A program made the translations under genes and the position numbers. DNA of 5,049 nt from Candidatus Pelagibacterales bacterium (GTDB lineage Bacteria; Pseudomonadota; Alphaproteobacteria; Pelagibacterales; Pelagibacteraceae). The notes below the pieces were generated by a model. The model worked only from the letters and a program-made list of their open reading frames with translations, was not told the DNA's origin and made no database searches. The stretch is taken from assembly GCA_016882185.1 (NCBI GenBank), contig VHCC01000058.1:1-5049 (forward strand). The letters run 5' to 3'. Of the stretch, positions 1 through 4,734 are shown piece after piece; position 1 is the stretch's first letter; every line of letters begins with the position of its first letter.

Positions 1-37
1 AGTAAATTTTAAATTACTAGTTAGATTTTGATTTAAT

Positions 38-88
38 TTAGAGAGATTTGGCTAAAAATAAGGGGAGATTTAGCCAAATTCTCTCTAA
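38..88. terminator. Long stem-loop terminator downstream of phaP
   Basis: TTAGAGAGA (38-46) pairs with TCTCTCTAA (80-88), and TTTGGCTAAA (47-56) pairs with TTTAGCCAAA (69-78). This gives a 19-bp stem with a single bulged T at 79 and a 12-base loop (57-68). The stem lies about 20 bp past the phaP stop codon. On the plus strand it is followed by TTTTCT, so the better U-tract serves transcription arriving from the left. In the phaP direction the tail is only AT-rich. I infer a bidirectional terminator, or an RNA 3'-end stabiliser for phaP mRNA. The pairing is read directly from the sequence; the function is inferred. Confidence 0.75.
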
Positions 89-96
89 TTTTCTAA

Positions 97-120
97 GTTA
101 AAAACTAATTAGTTTTTAAC
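97..120. repeat. 24-bp perfect palindrome centred on the phaP stop codon
   Basis: The half GTTAAAAACTAA (97-108) is the exact reverse complement of TTAGTTTTTAAC (109-120). On the minus strand the palindrome encodes the last three phaP residues (Val-Lys-Asn) and the TAA stop, and the stop ends exactly at the dyad centre. It could form a hairpin in phaP mRNA just upstream of the larger 38-88 stem, as an auxiliary terminator or 3'-end protector, or it could be a protein-binding dyad. It is mostly A/T pairs, so a hairpin with no loop would be only moderately stable. Confidence 0.7.
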
Positions 121-564
121 AGAAGCTTTTTTACCTTCGTCTTCGATAACTTTTTTGATTTCAGTTAAACCTTCTAAAAGTCTTTTGTTAAGAATTTCAA
201 AAGATTCTTTTGCAGTTTTTTCTGCAATTTTTGAGAAATCATTAGCAATATTTTGAGCTTCAACGATTGATTCTTGGATCAATTCGATAGATTTACCAGC
301 TGATTGCTGAGGATTTCCCTTAGCTAATTCAGAAGTAGCATCTTTAGCGCTAGAAATAGCTTTATTAAGTACTTCTATTTGCTTTTTAGCAAGCGCGTTG
401 TAGCCTTCAAATAATACTTTAGATGCATTAGCGAATGTTTCTAAAGTTTTCTTTTGTGCATTGATTAAACTCTCAGAATTACCATCTACTGTTGGCATTT
501 TAAGAGCAGATAACATCTTTTGAAAATCAAAAAATTCAAAAGGATTGTTTGTATTTGCCATCAT
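109..564 (-). CDS. phaP: Phasin, PHA granule-associated protein
   Basis: This small amphipathic protein of 151 residues is expected to coat the surface of PHA granules, controlling their size and number and limiting non-specific protein binding. The N-terminus (about residues 8-26, NPFEFFDFQKM followed by K-x-P) matches the short conserved lead-in typical of alphaproteobacterial phasins. From about residue 31 to 147 the chain is a nearly continuous, charged, Ala/Lys/Glu-rich helix with the phasin pattern around AQKKTLETFANASKVLFEGY and ALAKKQIEVL. There is no signal peptide or membrane segment. Two ATG codons are adjacent (564-562 and 561-559). The AGGAG at 571-575 is 6 and 9 bases from them, so either could be used. 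GC looks higher than in the neighbours (40% in one 60-base line), consistent with strong expression. It is divergent from phaC and probably under PhaR control. The family call is firm; the exact start is not. Confidence 0.93.
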   Translation of the reverse strand: MMANTNNPFEFFDFQKMLSALKMPTVDGNSESLINAQKKTLETFANASKVLFEGYNALAKKQIEVLNKAISSAKDATSELAKGNPQQSAGKSIELIQESIVEAQNIANDFSKIAEKTAKESFEILNKRLLEGLTEIKKVIEDEGKKASVKN

Positions 565-570
565 TGTTTA

Positions 571-575
571 CTCCT
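571..575 (-). promoter_or_regulatory. Strong ribosome binding site of phaP
   Basis: Read on the minus strand this is AGGAG, 6 bases before the first ATG and 9 before the second. It is the only clear Shine-Dalgarno sequence in the window: phaC has a weak AAAGG, and phaR, the oxidoreductase and the exporter have none obvious. This fits an abundantly made phasin. Confidence 0.75.
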
Positions 576-594
576 AGTTTTATTTAATGAAATA

Positions 595-623
595 TATTTA
601 TGTTGCACTGCAATATATTTCAA
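595..623 (-). promoter_or_regulatory. Candidate phaP promoter overlapping operator 1
   Basis: On the minus strand TTGAAA (623-618) is a five-of-six match to a -35 box. It is followed by a 17-bp spacer and TAAATA (600-595), a weak -10. The start point would fall near 590, giving a leader of about 25 bases ahead of phaP. The dyad at 603-613 lies wholly in the spacer, so a repressor bound there would block polymerase. An alternative -10, TATATT (617-612), with TTTATT (640-635) as -35 at 17 bp would also place the dyad against the promoter. AT-rich DNA produces such matches easily, so this is a candidate only. Confidence 0.4.
603..613. promoter_or_regulatory. Putative PhaR operator 1
   Basis: TTGCA-C-TGCAA is a perfect 5-bp inverted repeat around one base. 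It continues rightward as TATATT, and the same continuation follows operator 2. TGC/GCA dyads of this kind are, from what I recall of alphaproteobacterial work, what PhaR recognises upstream of phaP. PhaR is encoded 2 kb away. The site lies 39 bp before the phaP start codon and within its likely promoter. Confidence 0.6.
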
Positions 624-676
624 GTGTAAAAAACAATAAATACACTAAATAACTGTTTTTAATGACTTTTTTTCTT

Positions 677-688
677 TTGCATATGCAA
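677..688. promoter_or_regulatory. Putative PhaR operator 2
   Basis: TTGCAT-ATGCAA is a perfect 12-bp palindrome, followed by TATATT exactly as in operator 1 (the two share TTGCA, TGCAA and TATATT with a one-base difference in spacing). It lies 75 bp upstream of phaC, so it could act on phaCR transcription, or on phaP together with operator 1. Confidence 0.6.
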
Positions 689-698
689 TATATTAATA

Positions 699-710
699 TT
701 GCACAAGCAC
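699..710. promoter_or_regulatory. Putative degenerate PhaR operator 3
   Basis: TTGCACAAGCAC keeps the TTGCA left arm and a GCA on the right and is followed by ATATA, but the right arm is imperfect. Its centre is 22 bp from that of operator 2, about two helical turns, so dimers on the two sites would face the same side of the DNA. It lies 52 bp before the phaC start codon. It is the weakest of the three sites. Confidence 0.4.
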
Positions 711-730
711 ATATAGGTTATTACTCTAAT

Positions 731-736
731 GATAAT
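731..736 (+). promoter_or_regulatory. Possible -10 element of phaC-phaR
   Basis: GATAAT resembles TATAAT and would give a leader of about 20 bases before phaC. No good -35 lies 16-18 bp upstream (707-714 reads GCACATAT), but operator 3 would cover that position. Alternatives are TATATT at 689-694, next to operator 2, and TATTAT at 745-750. None is decisive, and the phaC promoter is best regarded as lying somewhere in 660-750. Confidence 0.25.
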
Positions 737-752
737 TATTAGGCTATTATTC

Positions 753-757
753 AAAGG
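753..757 (+). promoter_or_regulatory. Weak ribosome binding site of phaC
   Basis: AAAGG lies 5 bases before the ATG at 763 and supports that start. It is weaker than the AGGAG of phaP, consistent with lower synthase than phasin output. Confidence 0.5.
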
Positions 758-762
758 TTAAA

Positions 763-2628
763 ATGACAAAAAAAGACGAAAAAAAACAGCAAGATAAAAT
801 TAACTTTGAAGACTTAGGCAGTGTCTTTGAAAACAATCTAAAAATTTATAACCAGTACGTAGAGTCATTTAAAAATTTAGGCTCTGGCCAAAATAATTTT
901 CCATCTTTCCCGTTTAATAATCAGGCTAATAATAATTTTACCATGAATGACTTATCTAATTTGATTGCTCCTATGATGAATAAAATGATGGAGTCTTTTA
1001 AAAATTTCTCAACTGAAATCCAACAAAATCCAAATGTATATTTTGACAGTCTTAATAAATGGGTTTCGCAAATTGCTAATTTAAACTTTTATTTTGTAAC
1101 TCGTGCTTCAGGTGGAATGGCAAATCCAGTCGTCTTCGAAGAAAAATCTGACAGAAGATTTTCTAATGAGGAATGGAAAACTAATCTTTTTTTTGATTTT
1201 ATAAAACAGTTTTATTTAATTAGCGCAAATTTCATGAATAACTTAATTGAAAATATAGAATTCAAAAATCCAAAGGATAAACGCATCATGCAATTTTATT
1301 TAAAACAACTCAATAGTGCTTTATCGCCTTCTAATTTTGCATTTACAAATCCTGAAGTATTAAAAAAAACCGTCGATGAAAAAGGAAATAATTTAGCTAA
1401 GGGCTATGAGAATTATAAAAAAGATTTTGAAAAACATCCAAACAAACTTTTTATTCAACAATCCAAAGCAGGTGAATTTGAAATTGGTAAAAATTTAGCG
1501 ACAACAAAAGGTAAAGTTATTTTCAAAAATAATCTTTTTGAACTAATTCAATATGATTATGCAACTGACCAACAATATGCAAAACCTATGCTCGTTATTC
1601 CCCCATTTATTAATAAGTACTACATAATGGATTTGAACGAAAAAAAATCCATGATGAAATATTTAGTTGATAAAAAATTTAATACTTTTTTAATCTCTTG
1701 GAAAAATCCTGATGCAAGTTCAAGAAATATTTCTTTTAAAGAATATATTGAAGATGGAGTATTAGAGGCATTAAGAATTGTTTGTGAAAAAACAGGCTCT
1801 AACAGTGCAAACATTGCTTCTTATTGTGTTGGTGGAACTCTTGCTTCTTTAGCTCTTGCTTATCTAAAAGTTGTTCCAAATAAATATAAAATTACGAGTG
1901 CAACATTCTTTGCAAGTTTAATTGACTTTGAAGATCCAGGAGAACTTGGAATATTTATTACAGAGGAGCAGATAGCAAGTATTGAAAATCAGATGAAAAA
2001 AACTGGTTACTTCGATGGCAAAGATATGGCTGCTGCATTTAACTTTTTAAGACCGGTAGATTTATATTGGAATTACGTTGTAAATAACTACTTACTTGGC
2101 AATGAGCCAACCGCATTCGACATGCTACATTGGAACTCAGACTCCACTCGTCTTTCTGAAAAAATGCATTCTGAATACTTACGCTGCATGTATTTAAATA
2201 ATTTAGTTGTGAAAAATAAATATAAAATTGGAGATGTAGAAATTGATTTATCTAAAATAGACACGCCAATCTTTTCCGTTGCAACAACTGAAGACCATAT
2301 TGCTCCTTGGCGATCGGTTTATCAAGGCCTTAATGCCTATAATTCACATATCAATTTTGTACTAGCAAACTCAGGTCACATTGCAGGAATTATTCAGGGA
2401 ACAGAAAATAAGCCTGGCAAACTTCATTTTTACACAAAAAAATTTGAAAAGGAGAAAACACAAGACGAATGGTTCAATAGTGCTAACAAGGTAGATGGTT
2501 CTTGGTGGCCAGTTTGGATTTCATGGCTTGCAGTAAATTCTGGGCAATTAAAAAAATCCTCTGAACTTAATGCAAAAAACTTTGAAGTACTATATGAAGC
2601 ACCAGGCCAATACGTAAAACAATCATGA
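763..2628 (+). CDS. phaC: Class I poly(3-hydroxyalkanoate) synthase
   Basis: This enzyme polymerises (R)-3-hydroxyacyl-CoA (most likely 3-hydroxybutyryl-CoA) into PHA, releasing CoA, at the surface of the growing granule. The length of 621 aa suits class I (about 560-620). Residues 1-100 form a variable N-terminal region with an Asn-rich stretch (42-58). The conserved PhaC N-domain begins near DRRF (130-133), and the alpha/beta-hydrolase catalytic domain covers about 275-590. The nucleophile is Cys355 in SYCVGG, the general base is His539 in NSGHIAG, and Asp511 is in TTEDHIAPW. The 28-residue Asp-His spacing equals that of the Cupriavidus necator enzyme (D480/H508). Other class hallmarks are ISWKNPD (311-317), VVNNYLLGNEPTAFD (439-453), SWWPVW (580-585) and a C-terminal APGQYV. 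Oddity: the first Gly of the G-x-C-x-G-G lipase box is Ser353. It overlaps phaR by 4 bp. The family call is very secure; substrate range is inferred from class. Confidence 0.97.
   Translation: MTKKDEKKQQDKINFEDLGSVFENNLKIYNQYVESFKNLGSGQNNFPSFPFNNQANNNFTMNDLSNLIAPMMNKMMESFKNFSTEIQQNPNVYFDSLNKWVSQIANLNFYFVTRASGGMANPVVFEEKSDRRFSNEEWKTNLFFDFIKQFYLISANFMNNLIENIEFKNPKDKRIMQFYLKQLNSALSPSNFAFTNPEVLKKTVDEKGNNLAKGYENYKKDFEKHPNKLFIQQSKAGEFEIGKNLATTKGKVIFKNNLFELIQYDYATDQQYAKPMLVIPPFINKYYIMDLNEKKSMMKYLVDKKFNTFLISWKNPDASSRNISFKEYIEDGVLEALRIVCEKTGSNSANIASYCVGGTLASLALAYLKVVPNKYKITSATFFASLIDFEDPGELGIFITEEQIASIENQMKKTGYFDGKDMAAAFNFLRPVDLYWNYVVNNYLLGNEPTAFDMLHWNSDSTRLSEKMHSEYLRCMYLNNLVVKNKYKIGDVEIDLSKIDTPIFSVATTEDHIAPWRSVYQGLNAYNSHINFVLANSGHIAGIIQGTENKPGKLHFYTKKFEKEKTQDEWFNSANKVDGSWWPVWISWLAVNSGQLKKSSELNAKNFEVLYEAPGQYVKQS
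2625..2628 (+). promoter_or_regulatory. ATGA stop/start overlap joining phaC and phaR
   Basis: The phaR ATG (2625-2627) overlaps the phaC TGA (2626-2628). No Shine-Dalgarno sequence precedes it (upstream reads GTAAAACAATC). PhaR synthesis is therefore probably coupled to termination of phaC translation, linking the regulator's amount to the synthase's. Confidence 0.8.
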
Positions 2629-3107
2629 TAGAAATTAAAAAATATTCAAACCGAAGATTATATAATACCGAGACAAGCGCTTACATCACGTTGGATGATA
2701 TTGTAACTTTAATTAAAAAGGAATTAGAGTTTAAAGTAATTGATGTAGACACGCAAAACGATATTACCTCTACTATTTTAACACAGATAATTTTAGAGAA
2801 AGAAAATGCAGGAATTAATCTAATTCCAGCTCATATTCTAAAACAAATCATTTTATTTAATGAAAATAAAAAAAGTAACATGATGTTTGATTTTTTAACT
2901 AATACGATAAATGCGGCAAACACTAGTAATATTTTTACAAAAGGATTTCCAAATTTTGCTGATTTTAATTTTTTTAATTTTGGACAAAAGACTGATAATA
3001 AAAACTCTATGCCTTCTCCTGCTAAGGATGAAAAAAATATTGATGATTTAATGACACAAATTGATAAATTAAAAAAAGAAGTCCAAGAAATTAAAAATCA
3101 AAAATAA
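2625..3107 (+). CDS. phaR: PHA accumulation regulator PhaR (DNA- and PHA-binding repressor)
   Basis: PhaR proteins bind DNA upstream of phaP and related genes and are released when they adsorb to nascent PHA, so phasin is made only when polymer exists. Residues 3-62 carry the highly conserved DNA-binding domain: IKKYSNRRLYNTETSAYITL, then D-V/I-x-L-I-K, IDVDTQNDIT and ILTQIILEKE. A second conserved segment follows at about 64-97 (LIPAHILKQIILFNE), the PHB accumulation domain. Residues 103-120 are a Phe/Asn-rich linker (GFPNFADFNFFNFG), a plausible hydrophobic surface for polymer binding. Residues 138-160 are a Lys/Glu-rich probable coiled coil, suggesting oligomerisation. The size of 160 aa is slightly short for the family (roughly 150-200). 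It is translationally coupled to phaC. It converges on the oxidoreductase with one base between stop codons and no terminator hairpin. Confidence 0.93.
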   Translation: MIEIKKYSNRRLYNTETSAYITLDDIVTLIKKELEFKVIDVDTQNDITSTILTQIILEKENAGINLIPAHILKQIILFNENKKSNMMFDFLTNTINAANTSNIFTKGFPNFADFNFFNFGQKTDNKNSMPSPAKDEKNIDDLMTQIDKLKKEVQEIKNQK

Positions 3108-3108
3108 T

Positions 3109-4098
3109 TTAAATTAATTCTGCAAGTTTTTTTGCATTAAGAAAAGCACTTTCCGCATTGCCACCTGAAAACCAATCACCACAAATCCCAAGTCTTAAAT
3201 CTTCATTCCAATAACAATTAGCAGTCTCTAAATTCCAAGAGCAATTATCGGTTTCCAAATTAGTACTATAGGCGTAAAGCCAACCATGAATATCAAAATA
3301 TTGGATATTATCTTCCTTAATGTCTATTTTTAATTTCACAGAAAAACTCCTTAACATCTCATCCATTAAGCTTTTCTTATTATTTCGATATTCATAAATA
3401 TTTTTAATTGCATATTTTAAAGAAGACTGAATCGTCCATAATTCTAAATCTTTATTAATTAAGATTTTCTTTTTCGTATTTTCATTAGCCGCAAATCCTA
3501 AAACATCATCGTCATCAAAACTAATAGCGCTTAAATTAAGGTTCAAACTTTTATTAAAAGCAACCATCAATGTTAAATTAGGCTGCATACTAAAATTAAG
3601 TTTTGCAAAATAATTTTCGGTAAACTGCTTTGTCAAATTAAAAGCCTGCTGATAAGGCGCTGTAATGATGAGAGTCTTATAATTTTCTTGTGTATTATCT
3701 TTAAAATTTAATTGAAAATAATCATTCTTTCTATCAAGACTTATTAACTCTTTATTTATAAAAACTTTTTTATTTTTAAATAAATTTTTAATTAACGTGT
3801 TATTCCCATTTTCATTAATAATTCTTTCTTTATTTAAATCCTCTTTAAGTTCATTGTTTTTAAATATTTTAAACTGACCCTCCCAGATTGTGTAATCACC
3901 TAAAAAATTTTTAAATTCTAAGTTTTTACTTTTGATATATTGAAGACCGTGGTCAAATAATCCAATATTATCAACTCTTCTGGTCGAACATCGACCCCCT
4001 ACACCTCTGGATTTTTCGTAAAAAATTAAATCTTTTTTTAAAAAATAACTAAGTGTTGCGGCTGAGAAGCCTGCACCAATAATTGCAATGTCTTTCAT
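3109..4098 (-). CDS. Renalase-like FAD/NAD(P)-binding oxidoreductase
   Basis: This is a flavoprotein of the amine oxidase/renalase-like group, 329 aa, probably soluble. I choose the ATG at 4098, which gives MKDIAIIGAGFSAATL with the dinucleotide-binding fold at the very N-terminus; a TTG two codons upstream (4104) is also open. G-x-G-x-x-x-A lies at residues 8-14, then an acidic strand end and EKSRGVGGRCSTRR (28-41), the FAD-contacting GG motif of this family. Later come a second-half Rossmann-like strand (TLIITAPYQQ), HGWLYAY near 272, and the C-terminal FAD motif GICGDWFSGGNAESAFLNAKKLAELI. An in-frame 9-residue duplication (about 280-297) precedes that motif. The physiological substrate is unknown; bacterial relatives have been linked to oxidation of abnormal NAD(P)H isomers, but this cannot be assigned here. 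There is no Shine-Dalgarno sequence. It converges with phaR and diverges from the exporter gene. Confidence 0.85.
   Translation of the reverse strand: MKDIAIIGAGFSAATLSYFLKKDLIFYEKSRGVGGRCSTRRVDNIGLFDHGLQYIKSKNLEFKNFLGDYTIWEGQFKIFKNNELKEDLNKERIINENGNNTLIKNLFKNKKVFINKELISLDRKNDYFQLNFKDNTQENYKTLIITAPYQQAFNLTKQFTENYFAKLNFSMQPNLTLMVAFNKSLNLNLSAISFDDDDVLGFAANENTKKKILINKDLELWTIQSSLKYAIKNIYEYRNNKKSLMDEMLRSFSVKLKIDIKEDNIQYFDIHGWLYAYSTNLETDNCSWNLETANCYWNEDLRLGICGDWFSGGNAESAFLNAKKLAELI
3208..3261 (-). repeat. 27-bp tandem duplication inside the oxidoreductase gene
   Basis: Two adjacent 27-bp units (3208-3234 and 3235-3261) match at 21 of 27 positions. They encode NLETDNCSW followed by NLETANCYW, in frame. 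Four of the six differences are synonymous and two change residues (Asp/Ala, Ser/Tyr). This points to a duplication old enough to have diverged but kept under protein-level constraint. Confidence 0.85.
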
Positions 4099-4123
4099 GA
4101 ACAATTTAGATTATTAAATTATT

Positions 4124-4732
4124 ATGGAACTTACGAGTATAATAAATTTTTTTTTTATTCTATTTGTATTTGCTGTCATACCTGGTCCTGCGACTTTTGC
4201 TGTTTTATCAACAAGCACTCGATATAGTTTAATTGCAAGTTTGTTACTTGCTGCTGGCGTTACTGTAGGGGATTTGATTTATACTTCAGCGGTATTATTT
4301 TCATTTTCTTTATTTGAAGAAATACTAAGTCCTATTTTTTTTTATATAAAAATTGTGGGTGCAATTTATATCGCTTATTTGGGACTAAGTTTAATTTTTA
4401 AAAAACCTAAAAAATTCAAAGAGCAAAAAATAAAAAAAAATCTTTGGATACAATTTAGTTTAGGTTTTTTTCTCTGTCTTTCAAATCCAAAACCTATGGT
4501 TTTTTACTTTTTGGTATTTCCGCAATTTATTGATCTAAATAATGTAACACTAAAATCAAGCCTAATTATTATGTCTGTTATTACAATAACAATTTTTTTT
4601 ACTTTAGCGATGTTTGGTTTTTTAGGGCAATTTATAAAAAAATATTTATTGAAGGATAAATCACTTAAATTGTTTAATGTAATAAGTGGAGTATTATTTT
4701 TAATAGTTTCTTTTTATTTACTTAAATCTTAA
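4124..4732 (+). CDS. LysE/RhtB-family amino-acid (metabolite) exporter
   Basis: This inner-membrane efflux protein of the LysE/RhtB superfamily is 202 aa, the usual length (about 200-210). It starts within its first membrane helix. The family signature PGPATFAVLSTSTRYS starts at residue 20, followed by GVTVGD (45-50) in helix 2 and NPKP (121-124) with FPQFI (132-136) in the middle of the protein. Hydrophobic segments lie at about 5-25, 36-61, 66-92, 107-132, 144-170 and 181-200, giving the expected six. A basic loop (about 93-106) should be cytoplasmic. The substrate cannot be read from the sequence; relatives export lysine, homoserine, threonine or other small metabolites. There is no Shine-Dalgarno sequence, and the upstream spacer is only about 25 bp and shared with the divergent oxidoreductase. 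The gene contains long T and A homopolymers (T10 at 4147-4156). GC is very low (23% in one line). Confidence 0.9.
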   Translation: MELTSIINFFFILFVFAVIPGPATFAVLSTSTRYSLIASLLLAAGVTVGDLIYTSAVLFSFSLFEEILSPIFFYIKIVGAIYIAYLGLSLIFKKPKKFKEQKIKKNLWIQFSLGFFLCLSNPKPMVFYFLVFPQFIDLNNVTLKSSLIIMSVITITIFFTLAMFGFLGQFIKKYLLKDKSLKLFNVISGVLFLIVSFYLLKS

Positions 4733-4734
4733 AA

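Noticed and set aside
1..37. Left-edge sequence as part of a gene
   Set aside because: It contains stops and no recognisable coding pattern; I see only AT-rich spacer before the 38-88 stem.
1620..1814. 64-codon open frame on the minus strand inside phaC
   Set aside because: It lies antisense to the conserved synthase core, has no ribosome binding site and resembles no known family; it is a by-product of phaC coding.
3106..3115. AATTTAAATT palindrome at the phaR/oxidoreductase junction
   Set aside because: Pure A/T palindromes of this length are expected by chance in such AT-rich DNA, especially where two TAA stops meet tail to tail.
3121..3136. TGCAA-GTTTTT-TTGCA inverted repeat just past phaR, as a terminator or PhaR site
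   Set aside because: The stem is only 5 bp with no following U-tract, the 6-base gap is unlike the 1-2 bases of the spacer operators, and the sequence is accounted for by the conserved C-terminal codons of the oxidoreductase.
4099..4104. TTG start for the oxidoreductase, adding two residues
   Set aside because: The ATG at 4098 places the nucleotide-binding motif at the usual distance from the N-terminus, and nothing supports the rarer codon.
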